DNA from: Desulfobacteraceae bacterium
GTDB taxonomy: Bacteria; Desulfobacterota; DSM-4660; Desulfatiglandales; B25-G16
Assembly (NCBI GenBank): GCA_028572035.1
Contig: JAPVWE010000009.1
Span: forward strand, 1-14,364
Direction: 5' to 3'
DNA length: 14,364 bases
This document shows positions 5,879 to 12,922 of the stretch, one piece after another. The notes under the pieces are model-generated. The model did not search any database. It was not told the DNA's origin and was given only the letters and a program-made list of their open reading frames with translations. How positions within the stretch are numbered: the stretch's first letter is position 1; each line of letters opens with the position of its first letter. The position numbers and the translations under genes were made by a program.

Positions 5879-7543
5879 CTACATTACTTCTGGAGCACTA
5901 ACCCCTAAGAGTCTGAGACCATTCTTGATTAAAATCCTTATACCTAAGGACAAAAAAAGCCTCGCCTGGGTTAATGTTCTATCATCACTAACGATCCTAT
6001 GCCTGTTATAGTATCTGTGAAAGCTACCGGCCAGTTCTGTTAAGTAATACGTCAACCGGTGAGGCCCCAAGTCACCGGCAATTTCTTCGATAAGGGAAGG
6101 AAACTCAGCCATTTTTCTTATCAGGGCAATTTCTTCATCAACGACCAGTCTTTGAAGGGTTGAATCAGGCTGTTCTGGGACGTGAATATTCTCTGTGGCT
6201 GCCTTTCTAAAAAGGCTGCATACCCTGGCGTGGGCATACTGGACATAATATACCGGATTTTCGCTATCCTTTTTCTTAACCAGGCCTATGTCAAAATCAA
6301 GGGGGGAGGTATGATCTTTACTCAGAAAAACAAACCGTACTGCATCCACCCCAACCTCATCTACAAGCTCTTTTAAGGTGACGTACTTGCCTGATCTCTT
6401 GGACATCTTCACTTCAGCTCCCCCTTCCCAGAGCTTGACCAGTTGGATTAAAAGAATCTCCAGCCAATCACCTGGGATTCCTTGTGTCTCGAGAGCGGCT
6501 TTGACTCTGGTTATGTAGCCGTGGTGATCTGCTCCCCAGATATTTATTACCCTCTTAAACCCCCTTTTCCATTTATCAAGATGGTATGATACATCTGAGG
6601 CAAAATAGGTAAATTCCCCATCTTTCTTTCGAACAACCCTGTCTTTATCATCACCGAAACGGGAGGTTCTGATCCAAAGCGCACCATCCTTCTCAAAAAG
6701 CATACCCTCTTTTTCAATCAATTTGATTGCGTGATCGATTTTACCTGATGAGTAAAGATCACTTTCCTTATACCAGAGATCAAAAGTTACCCTGAAATTG
6801 GCCAGGTCTTCTTTTATCTCTTTTAGAATCTTATCTTTACCCAGTTCAGACAGTAATTCTGCGGCCTCATGAATAGCAAGATTTTCTAATTTTCTCTCCT
6901 TGGCGATCTCAACAGCCAACTCCTGGATATAATCTCCCTGATAACCATCTGAAGGGAATGGATAGGAGGGATCAGAGAATTGCCTCCACCTGCTGTAGAT
7001 GGATTCACCAAGCATCTTGATCTGTTGGCCTGCATCATTAATATAGAACTCGCTCTTCACATCATAACCACTGAAATCTAAAATCCGACAGAGGGTGTCT
7101 CCTAAGGCTGCACCGCGACCATGGCCAAGGTGAAGAGGCCCGGTAGGGTTGGCACTGACAAACTCTACCATTGTTTTTTTCCCTTTTCCGATGGAGCTGC
7201 GGCCATAATCATCCTTTAGATTGATGACATGGGAAAGCAGATCATACCATTGCCCTGGTGCAACAAAGAAATTTATAAAACCGGCACCGCCTATCTCGGC
7301 CTTCAGGATGAAATGATCGGGATCTACTAAGTGCCGGATAATTATCTCAGCTATATTCCGAGGAGAGCTCTTCTGCTCTCCAGCAAGGCTCATTGCCAGG
7401 TTAGTAGCAAAATGCCCATGATCTGGGTTGTTGGGAACCTCGACGACAAACTCTGGTAAGGGCACCTGTCTTAGAGAGCCCTCCCTATAACAGAGGTCCA
7501 AGGTATCTTTAAGAATTTTGGCCAACTTCTTTTTCATAAACAT
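5879..7543 (-). CDS. argS: Arginyl-tRNA synthetase
   Basis: A class I synthetase that charges tRNA-Arg with arginine using ATP in the cytoplasm. From ATG 7543 it has 554 residues, normal for the family. It shows the N-terminal Add-1 tRNA-contact domain, the HIGH-type motif HLGHG (138-142) preceded by SANPTGPL, WGADHHG (336-342), a KMSKRSG loop (about 379-385), and a C-terminal anticodon-binding DALR-type domain ending in NGLRLLGV. Many ArgS enzymes lack a standard KMSK, so its presence here is notable but not rare. In-frame starts are TTG 7561, ATG 7543 and ATG 7537. The GGGA before 7543 is too close for that codon but well spaced for 7537 (MKKKLAKIL), so 552 residues is equally possible. It is the first gene of the minus-strand cluster argS–SPOR–tatB–tatC. 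Confidence 0.97.
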   Translation of the reverse strand: MFMKKKLAKILKDTLDLCYREGSLRQVPLPEFVVEVPNNPDHGHFATNLAMSLAGEQKSSPRNIAEIIIRHLVDPDHFILKAEIGGAGFINFFVAPGQWYDLLSHVINLKDDYGRSSIGKGKKTMVEFVSANPTGPLHLGHGRGAALGDTLCRILDFSGYDVKSEFYINDAGQQIKMLGESIYSRWRQFSDPSYPFPSDGYQGDYIQELAVEIAKERKLENLAIHEAAELLSELGKDKILKEIKEDLANFRVTFDLWYKESDLYSSGKIDHAIKLIEKEGMLFEKDGALWIRTSRFGDDKDRVVRKKDGEFTYFASDVSYHLDKWKRGFKRVINIWGADHHGYITRVKAALETQGIPGDWLEILLIQLVKLWEGGAEVKMSKRSGKYVTLKELVDEVGVDAVRFVFLSKDHTSPLDFDIGLVKKKDSENPVYYVQYAHARVCSLFRKAATENIHVPEQPDSTLQRLVVDEEIALIRKMAEFPSLIEEIAGDLGPHRLTYYLTELAGSFHRYYNRHRIVSDDRTLTQARLFLSLGIRILIKNGLRLLGVSAPEVM

Positions 7544-7642
7544 ATTCCCATCTGTTTCCAATCCCTATGGGACAGAGAACCTCGTGCCTCCCTCATCCGC
7601 CAGAGAAACACACCGAAAGATTGCTTGTTACCTGGGTTGAGC

Positions 7643-7832
7643 GGTTCAACGTTCACGGTTCCCGGTTGAAAAGCCCTAACCGGCTCACCCCAAAGGGATT
7701 ACGCATCAATAGGGGCGGCAAGCCTGTTACACCCAATAGGTGAAAGTGGCCAATCCGAGTATCGTGTTGAAACGTAAGCAATGTCAAGATCTTACAACCC
7801 TTGAACCTTGAACCATGAACCTGGAACCGAAC
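7643..7832. repeat. Two inverted arrays of 7-base repeats flanking 130 bases of non-coding DNA
   Basis: Left array, four heptamers: GGTTCAA, CGTTCAC, GGTTCCC, GGTTGAA (7643-7670). Right array, in opposite orientation: TTGAACC, TTGAACC, ATGAACC, TGGAACC and a partial GAAC (7801-7832). Their reverse complements are GGTTCAA, GGTTCAA, GGTTCAT, GGTTCCA, so the arrays could pair as a long imperfect stem. The enclosed block (7671-7800) has no open frame and contains CAATAGG twice and AGGTGAAAGT, a string like part of group II intron domain I. The rest of the argS–recD2 gap (7544-8012) holds the hairpin listed below, and I see no gene in it. Confidence 0.7.
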
Positions 7833-7850
7833 ACTTTAGGTGTTATTTTG

Positions 7851-7877
7851 TTAGGTTATCTATTCATGATAGCCTAA
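7851..7877. promoter_or_regulatory. 10-bp hairpin upstream of recD2
   Basis: TTAGGTTATC (7851-7860) pairs with GATAGCCTAA (7868-7877) over a 7-base loop, with one T·G wobble. An A-run follows on the plus strand, so it is not a plus-strand terminator, and no T-run follows on the minus strand. It could be an operator or RNA structure. Slightly downstream, TTGAAG (7933-7938) and TACTAT (7956-7961) with 17 bases between them make a modest sigma-70 promoter candidate for recD2. Confidence 0.35.
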
Positions 7878-8012
7878 AAAAATAGCCGATAATAAATCTA
7901 ATATCAAGAACTATGTATAAGGCCCGTCCAATTTGAAGGTGTAGGGCCAAAAACCTACTATCGCCATTCTTGGCTGATTATGGTATAAAATGCTGAAAGG
8001 GTAGGTATAAGC

Positions 8013-10199
8013 ATGTACGTCTCTCTCAAGGGCCAGATTGAAAGGATTACATACACCAATGATGAAAACGGTTACACCGTTGCCAAGGTGAAGGTATCTG
8101 GCCGCAAAGATCTCGTGACAGTAGTAGGTACGCTTTTAATCCCCATTCCCGGGGAAGTTATTGAAATGAAGGGTAACTGGATGAATCATCCAAGATACGG
8201 AGAGCAGTTCAAGGTGGAGCACTATAAATCTTTAGTACCGGCTTCTGTCTATGGAATTGAAAAATATCTTGGCTCTGGTCTCATCAAAGGCATTGGTCCT
8301 ATTATGGCCGGGCGAATAGTCAAGAAATTCGGCGAAGAGACCCTCGAGGTCATCGAAAATGAGATCGAGAAACTGGCTGAGGTAGATGGTATTGGCAAGA
8401 AGCGTATCGAAATGGTCAAAAAGGCCTGGGAGGATCAGAAAGAGATCCGAGAGGTGATGATTTTCCTCCAGACACATGGTGTGGGTTCAGGCTATGCCAC
8501 GAAGATATTCAAACAATACGGAAGCCGATCAATACAGGTGGTAAAGGAAAACCCATACCGCCTCGCAACAGACATTTTCGGCATCGGCTTTATTAGTGCC
8601 GATCGTATTGCGGAAAAACTGGGATTTGCTCGAGATTCTGAATTGAGGGCAGAGGCAGGCATTCTTTATGTTCTTCACCAACTCGCTGACGAAGGTCATG
8701 TCTATTACCCTTATGAACCGCTTGTTAAGAAGTGTCAGGAGGTCCTTGGGGTGGATCGCGAGGTCATTGTCAAGGCACTTGGTGCCATTGCAGCTGCCAA
8801 AATGATTGTCATGGAAGACCTGAAGGAAGATATTGAGGATTTCGGAGAAAAGGACAAAGCGGTTTATCTTGCCAAGTTTCACCTTTCTGAGACCAGCATT
8901 GTCACCCGGATGAAGACCCTGATAAAATCACCCAAATCGATACGGAAGATCGATTCAGACAAAGCCATAGACTGGGTACAAAAGCAACTTGCTATCACCC
9001 TGGCAAAAAGACAGATGGAGGCTATAAAATGCGCTGCTGAAAATAAGGTAATGGTCATCACTGGCGGCCCTGGCACAGGCAAAACCACAATCATCAATGC
9101 TATTCTTAAGATCTTTTCAAAGCTCAGGGTGAAAATCATGTTGGCTGCCCCCACAGGCAGGGCTGCAAAGCGAATGAGCGAGGCTACCGGTCATGAGGCC
9201 AAGACCATTCACCGGATGCTGGAGTACAGCATTCAGAAAGGGGGATTCCAGAAAAACGAGGAAAAACCGCTGGACTGCGATCTCCTGGTGGTGGATGAGG
9301 TCTCGATGATTGATACAATCCTGATGCATCACCTCCTCAAGGCCATTCCTCCTGGGGCTACCTTTATCCTGGTGGGGGATGTAAACCAGCTTCCCTCTGT
9401 TGGGGCTGGAAATGTTCTCAAAGACATTATCGCATCCGGCAAAATGCAGGTAGTGGAGCTGAACGAGATTTTCCGTCAGGCCAAGGAAAGCCTGATTATC
9501 GTCAATGCCCACAAGATCAATAATGGCCTGCTTCCTTCATTCAAATCCTCCGGGCAAAAACTCGATGATTTTTATTTCATTGAACAGGAAGACCCTGAAG
9601 AGGTACTTAGAATCATACTGGAGCTCACTAAGGAGCGTATACCTCGCCGGTTCGGATTTGATCCTGTTGATGATATTCAAGTACTTACTCCTATGCATAA
9701 GGGCGTAGTGGGGGCTGGGAACCTCAATGTGGAATTGCAAAAGGTGCTGAATCCAGTTGAGAACGGGGTTTTAAGAGGGGGCTTTAGTTTCAGGGTCAGC
9801 GACAAAGTCATGCAGGTCAAGAACAATTATGATAAGGAGGTCTTTAACGGTGACATCGGAAGAATCACCAGTATTGACCCCGAGCACCAAGAGATTACTA
9901 TTTCTTTCGATGGACGAGACATTCCTTATGATTACACAGATCTAGATGAGATTGTTCTGGCCTATGCGGTGTCAGTTCACAAATCTCAAGGCTCTGAATA
10001 TCCAGCCGTGGTCATGCCCATCCTTACCCAGCATTATGTACTTTTGCAACGCAATCTGGTTTACACAGCCGTGACCAGAGGCAGGCAGTTGGTTGTAATG
10101 GTTGGCACGATGAAGGCACTGGCGATAGGAGTCAATAACGATAAGACACGGAAACGGTATACCTATTTGAGACACAGGCTGAACCCTAATCATCCTTAA
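8013..10199 (+). CDS. recD2: RecD2-type ATP-dependent 5'-3' DNA helicase
   Basis: A 728-residue superfamily 1B helicase of the stand-alone RecD2 family, which unwinds DNA 5' to 3' and works in replication-fork repair without RecBC. An N-terminal OB-like domain (1-75) is followed by several helix-hairpin-helix elements (GIGPIMAGRIV, VDGIGKKRIEMV, GVGSGYATKIF, GIGFISADRIA). The motor carries Walker A GGPGTGKTT (351-359, Lys357), motif Ia APTGRAAKRM, Walker B VVDEVSM (Asp428, Glu429), GDVNQLPSVG, and the C-terminal SVHKSQGSE (653-661) and VYTAVTRGR (Arg689). Length and motif order are normal, and no damage is seen. ATG 8013 starts the conserved sequence MYVSLKGQIERITY; the ribosome site is weak (GGTAGG about 7 bases upstream). 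No recB or recC lies nearby, which fits RecD2. Confidence 0.96.
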   Translation: MYVSLKGQIERITYTNDENGYTVAKVKVSGRKDLVTVVGTLLIPIPGEVIEMKGNWMNHPRYGEQFKVEHYKSLVPASVYGIEKYLGSGLIKGIGPIMAGRIVKKFGEETLEVIENEIEKLAEVDGIGKKRIEMVKKAWEDQKEIREVMIFLQTHGVGSGYATKIFKQYGSRSIQVVKENPYRLATDIFGIGFISADRIAEKLGFARDSELRAEAGILYVLHQLADEGHVYYPYEPLVKKCQEVLGVDREVIVKALGAIAAAKMIVMEDLKEDIEDFGEKDKAVYLAKFHLSETSIVTRMKTLIKSPKSIRKIDSDKAIDWVQKQLAITLAKRQMEAIKCAAENKVMVITGGPGTGKTTIINAILKIFSKLRVKIMLAAPTGRAAKRMSEATGHEAKTIHRMLEYSIQKGGFQKNEEKPLDCDLLVVDEVSMIDTILMHHLLKAIPPGATFILVGDVNQLPSVGAGNVLKDIIASGKMQVVELNEIFRQAKESLIIVNAHKINNGLLPSFKSSGQKLDDFYFIEQEDPEEVLRIILELTKERIPRRFGFDPVDDIQVLTPMHKGVVGAGNLNVELQKVLNPVENGVLRGGFSFRVSDKVMQVKNNYDKEVFNGDIGRITSIDPEHQEITISFDGRDIPYDYTDLDEIVLAYAVSVHKSQGSEYPAVVMPILTQHYVLLQRNLVYTAVTRGRQLVVMVGTMKALAIGVNNDKTRKRYTYLRHRLNPNHP

Positions 10200-10230
10200 T
10201 AATCAAACAGGTAAACCCCTCCCCTACAAC

Positions 10231-10246
10231 GCCCTCTTTAGGGGGC
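10231..10246 (+). terminator. Weak hairpin after recD2, possible terminator
   Basis: GCCCTC (10231-10236) pairs with GGGGGC (10241-10246) around TTTA, with one T·G wobble, 31 bases after the recD2 stop. The following TCATTTAACT is a poor T-run, so termination here would be weak or rho-dependent. Confidence 0.35.
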
Positions 10247-10349
10247 TCATTTAACTAGATTGCATAGCAATTTCCTTTTTGGACGCAGACTATCAAGATC
10301 TTAAACATAGAGAGCTAATAGAGAACTTAGCTCCGCTTCGCTCCGCAAT

Positions 10350-10508
10350 TGGAATGATGGAATACTGGAATGATGGGTGATCTTGTCCTGAGCAATGTGA
10401 AGGAGGGAAAATGGGATACTGGTTTACTCGCAAAATTCCTCTTGACAGAGAAGTTAATAAATGAAAAACCTATCTTCAGAAACAACATTTCAACATTCCA
10501 TTATTTCA
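10350..10508. repeat. Two inverted arrays of 8-base repeats flanking about 105 bases
   Basis: Left array: TGGAATGA, TGGAATAC, TGGAATGA and TGGG (10350-10377). Right array, read on the minus strand from 10508: TGAAATAA, TGGAATGT, TGAAATGT, TG (10508-10483). The two arrays are inverted relative to each other, just as in the heptamer arrays at 7643-7832 but with a different unit. No gene is seen in the enclosed block or elsewhere in the 385 bases between recD2 and the histidine-kinase remnant. Confidence 0.65.
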
Positions 10509-10583
10509 TGTGTGAGGCAATACCCAACAGCCTCAAAAAACTCTTTTAATTTCAGTAAGTTGTAGAATTTCCGAGATGTATAA

Positions 10584-10784
10584 TTACCTGCCCGCCATGC
10601 GAGTTCCGGAACTCGGAAGCGGGCGGGCTTCACCCTTTTTGCTGTAAACGTTGATGATTCCGCCATGACTTCTAATGATCCCATAGACAGAGGCCAGTCC
10701 TAGACCTGTCCCTCTGCCCATCTCCTTGGTAGTAAAGAAGGGATCAAATATCCTCTGCTGGACACCCTGTTTCATCCCTCCCAT
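10584..10784 (-). pseudogene. Histidine kinase C-terminal fragment, cut by a GC-rich palindromic repeat
   Basis: Reading on the minus strand from 10784, about 52 codons match the end of a sensor histidine kinase ATP-binding domain: VQQRIFDPFFTTKE (F box), GRGTGLGLASVYGIIR (G2 box) and HGGIINVYSKKGE. In intact kinases this is followed by G-T-x-F-x-I-x-L-P. Here the frame runs straight into the palindromic repeat at 10628 and stops at 10584. No dimerisation domain, catalytic His or N box is readable upstream; the matching sequence stops near 10796. It is a relic with no function of its own. Confidence 0.75.
10587..10628 (-). repeat. GC-rich dispersed palindromic repeat, short copy
   Basis: The core CGAGTTCCGGAACTCG (10600-10615) is a perfect 16-base palindrome, enclosed by CCCGCC (10591-10596) and GGCGGG (10622-10627). 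Read on the minus strand, its first 24 bases and its terminal ATGGCGGGCAGG match the longer copy at 14241-14340. It lies exactly at the break in the histidine-kinase fragment. It looks like a small non-autonomous or palindromic element present in more than one copy per genome. Confidence 0.7.
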
Positions 10785-10810
10785 ACCGGGTATGTATTTT
10801 CTGATAATTT

Positions 10811-10841
10811 GTTGCCAAAACTATGGCAACTTTATTATACT
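10811..10841 (+). promoter_or_regulatory. Sigma-70 promoter with overlapping dyad, for the HD-domain gene
   Basis: TTGCCA (10812-10817, five of six to consensus) and TATACT (10836-10841, five of six) are 18 bases apart. A perfect inverted repeat GTTGCCA-aaacta-TGGCAAC (10811-10817 and 10824-10830) covers the -35 box and part of the spacer, as a repressor operator would. Transcription would begin near 10848, giving a leader of about 67 bases before the ATG at 10915. Confidence 0.6.
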
Positions 10842-10914
10842 ATATAGTTTGTGTGGTGGTGTCAGTAGATCGTTGACCCGCCGCAGCCTCTTTTCACAGA
10901 GACGGGAGCAAGTT

Positions 10915-11484
10915 ATGAACTCAGAAATAAAAAGTAGAGTCCCATCTAATGATCAATGCTATAGGCTGATAAAAGAATATAATGTTCCCGATCATATTAT
11001 TCAGCATAGCGAGATGGTTTGTAAGGTTGCAGTTTTCTTAGCTGATAAACTTAATAACCAGGGGGAGAATCTTAGCATATCTGAGATAGAAGCAGCGGCA
11101 CTTTTGCACGATATGACAAAGATGGAAGGTTTCAAGACAGGCCAAAACCATGCCAAAACCTGTAAGAAGCTTCTTGCCAAACTTGGTTTCAAGAGGATTG
11201 GTGAAATTGTGGCTGAGCATGTTAAGTTACAAGAAGGACGAAACCCCCAGCCATTATCCGAAGAGGAGATTATTAACTATTCAGATAAGAGGGTGATGCA
11301 TACCAGAGTTGTCCCTCTTACAGAACGATTCGCGTATTTATGGGAACGCTATGGTGCTAAAAGCTTGGATAAGGATGCAGCTAAAAGAATAATTCAACTT
11401 GAAAATGAAACCTATAAGCTTGAGAATAAGATATTCTCTAAATTGGATTTCACTCCAGAAGAGCTCTTAAGCTTCAATAGATAG
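10915..11484 (+). CDS. HD-domain (HDIG-type) metal-dependent phosphohydrolase
   Basis: A 189-residue cytoplasmic protein carrying a single HD domain. The metal-binding set is visible in order: His31 (IIQHSEMV), His65-Asp66 (ALLHDMTK), His102 (AEHVKL) and Asp124 (NYSDKR). The domain family hydrolyses phosphate mono- or diesters, often nucleotides, and the substrate here cannot be told. The C-terminus is helical and charged. The frame is open back to 10726, but ATG 10915 has GGGAG six bases upstream and follows the promoter at 10811, while the extra N-terminus overlaps the histidine-kinase relic and makes no sense as protein. It stands alone and converges on the flavin oxidoreductase gene, 77 bases away. 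Confidence 0.88.
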   Translation: MNSEIKSRVPSNDQCYRLIKEYNVPDHIIQHSEMVCKVAVFLADKLNNQGENLSISEIEAAALLHDMTKMEGFKTGQNHAKTCKKLLAKLGFKRIGEIVAEHVKLQEGRNPQPLSEEEIINYSDKRVMHTRVVPLTERFAYLWERYGAKSLDKDAAKRIIQLENETYKLENKIFSKLDFTPEELLSFNR

Positions 11485-11561
11485 GGGCCGATCAACGCCT
11501 TGACAGCCTCCATAATGTCCTTGAGTACGTTCTCTGCTTTAGACGGAACCTGAGAATCGAT

Positions 11562-12527
11562 TCAATTCGCAGATAGCCTTTTGGCCATGTCAGTGGCTTG
11601 AGAAATGATGCCGTCAAACAGTTCCTTCACCGTGGGGATATCATGAACCATGCCTACGCCCTGTCCGCAGGAGATAATGCCCACATCCAGGTTCCCCTCC
11701 TCATACATCATCTTGGCCTTTTCGCCGGCAACGACCTTCAGAATTTCGTCCAAATCGGCCTGGCCAGCCTCAAGTTCTGCACATTTATTGGCCGCTGCAT
11801 TGACCCAAACTCTGTGGGTGGCCCCGATGGAGCGCATGATCAGCATGGTATCCAGCTCACTGGCCTGGACCAGCGCTTTTTTCAAATTTTCATGGATCGG
11901 CGCCTCCTGGGTAGCAACCAGACGGGTGCCGATAATCACGCCCTGGGCTCCCAGGGCCAATACGGCAAGAAATCCCCTGCCGTCCGAGACACCCCCACCG
12001 CCGATCAGGGGTACCTTGACGCTCTCAGCCACCCGTGGCACCAGGACCAGGGTGCCGATATCCAGTTTGCCGGTAGCCCCTCCATTCTCGTAGCCGACCA
12101 CCGTAATGATGTCGGCGCCCATGTCCTGAACCTTAAGGGCATAGCGGATGCCCACACACTTGTGAATCCAGATCATTCCCGGTTCTTTAAACCGGGCACA
12201 CAGATCCGCAGGCGCAGAGTGCCCCGATGTCTCTACGATTTTTACACCCTTTTCGATCAGAACGTCCAGGTACTCATTATTGTCAATGGGGCGCATCATG
12301 GGAAAAAGGTTGATGTTAACGGCAAAGGGTCTGTCTGTAAGGTCGAGAACGCGGTCTACCGCCTCGGCAAATGTCTCACGGCTTTCATACATGGCCGAAG
12401 TCAGGATACCTAAGGCTCCTGCGTTGGAAACGGCAGCGGTAAATTCCGGCGTCATGATCCACATCATGGTCCCCCCGACAATGGGGTACTTGATGCCCAG
12501 CATCTCTGTAATCTTTGTCTGAAACAT
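11562..12527 (-). CDS. NPD/nitronate monooxygenase-like FMN oxidoreductase
   Basis: A 321-residue TIM-barrel flavoprotein of the 2-nitropropane dioxygenase/FabK superfamily. The N-terminal strand KYPIVGGTMMWI, VNINLF-type motif (70-74), GYENGGATG (145-153), phosphate-binding GGGGVSDGRG (176-185) and IIGTRL (198-203) are all in place. In nitronate monooxygenases and FabK the middle motif is normally G-x-E-A/S-G-G-H; here residue 151 is Ala where the catalytic His sits, so nitronate oxidation is doubtful and the substrate is unknown. ATG 12527 has GGAGG six bases upstream. The gene is clearly GC-richer than its neighbours (12001-12060 is about 65% G+C, against about 38% for 11341-11400 in the HD gene), suggesting transfer. 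The high GC also leaves a long but meaningless antisense frame. Confidence 0.9.
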   Translation of the reverse strand: MFQTKITEMLGIKYPIVGGTMMWIMTPEFTAAVSNAGALGILTSAMYESRETFAEAVDRVLDLTDRPFAVNINLFPMMRPIDNNEYLDVLIEKGVKIVETSGHSAPADLCARFKEPGMIWIHKCVGIRYALKVQDMGADIITVVGYENGGATGKLDIGTLVLVPRVAESVKVPLIGGGGVSDGRGFLAVLALGAQGVIIGTRLVATQEAPIHENLKKALVQASELDTMLIMRSIGATHRVWVNAAANKCAELEAGQADLDEILKVVAGEKAKMMYEEGNLDVGIISCGQGVGMVHDIPTVKELFDGIISQATDMAKRLSAN

Positions 12528-12567
12528 CGATAACCTCCAATTTTTTGAAATTTACTGAAATAGTCTC

Positions 12568-12681
12568 ATGATACTTACCAAACAGGTACACCCTGTCAAG
12601 GAAATAATAAGGAAGATGGGAATTGAGAAGGCCTGGCTCAGGACCAAAGTAATGTTAGATCCAGAAGAAGCGAATGCATAA
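12568..12681 (+). CDS. Possible 37-residue ORF or gene fragment, unknown
   Basis: A short frame from ATG 12568 to TAA 12679-12681. Its amino-acid composition looks protein-like (KEIIRKMGIEKAWLRTKVML, then DPEEANA), unlike the surrounding sequence. No Shine-Dalgarno is visible, and it overlaps the possible promoter of the divergent flavin oxidoreductase. It may be the tail of a decayed gene rather than a live small gene. I recognise no family. Confidence 0.25.
   Translation: MILTKQVHPVKEIIRKMGIEKAWLRTKVMLDPEEANA
12571..12599 (-). promoter_or_regulatory. Possible promoter with dyad for the flavin oxidoreductase gene
   Basis: On the minus strand TTGACA (12599-12594) is followed by a 15-base dyad ACAGG-GTGTA-CCTGT (12596-12582) that overlaps it. 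The best -10 match, TATCAT, lies 20 bases beyond the -35. A long spacer with a dyad is reminiscent of MerR-type promoters, but the dyad overlaps the -35 rather than sitting centrally, so this is only a candidate. Confidence 0.35.
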
Positions 12682-12738
12682 AGGGCTGTGTTTGTTCTTG
12701 ACATAAATAACGATATGCAAAGTTCAATCATCTCTGGG

Positions 12739-12767
12739 TTGACACATTTTCTGTTTTTAATTACATT
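12739..12767 (+). promoter_or_regulatory. Sigma-70 promoter for the 92-residue protein gene
   Basis: TTGACA (12739-12744), a perfect -35, is 17 bases upstream of TACATT (12762-12767), four of six to the -10 consensus. Transcription would start near 12774, leaving a leader of about 150 bases before the ATG at 12923. The leader has an AGGAGG at 12796-12801 and a T-rich stretch, but no clear structured RNA. Confidence 0.5.
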
Positions 12768-12922
12768 AGAACCGTTACGTAAGAGTAATCAAGACAGGAG
12801 GCGATGTGCCATCCCCTTTTTGTTTTAGGAATGGTCGTTTTTTTGAAATGTGGTTAAACAGGAGTCGGGTCAAGGGAATTGAATTAACTGGATATGAGTA
12901 AATCATAAGGAAGGTATGGGAA

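Noticed and set aside
7671..7800. Possible tRNA or structured RNA gene between the heptamer arrays
   Set aside because: GGTTCAAC resembles a T-loop, but no acceptor stem or anticodon arm can be built; kept only as a possible intron relic.
10490..10684. Minus-strand 64-residue frame ending in KFYNLLKLKEFFEAVG
   Set aside because: It crosses the palindromic repeat and the octamer array and overlaps the kinase remnant; at most a mosaic of relics.
11598..12413. 271-residue plus-strand open frame opposite the flavin oxidoreductase
   Set aside because: It is an antisense shadow caused by the GC-rich codons of the real gene; its translation has no recognisable motif and no ribosome site.
12804..12857. 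17-codon possible leader peptide after AGGAGG
   Set aside because: The Shine-Dalgarno is only 2 bases from the ATG, and no attenuator hairpin pair follows.
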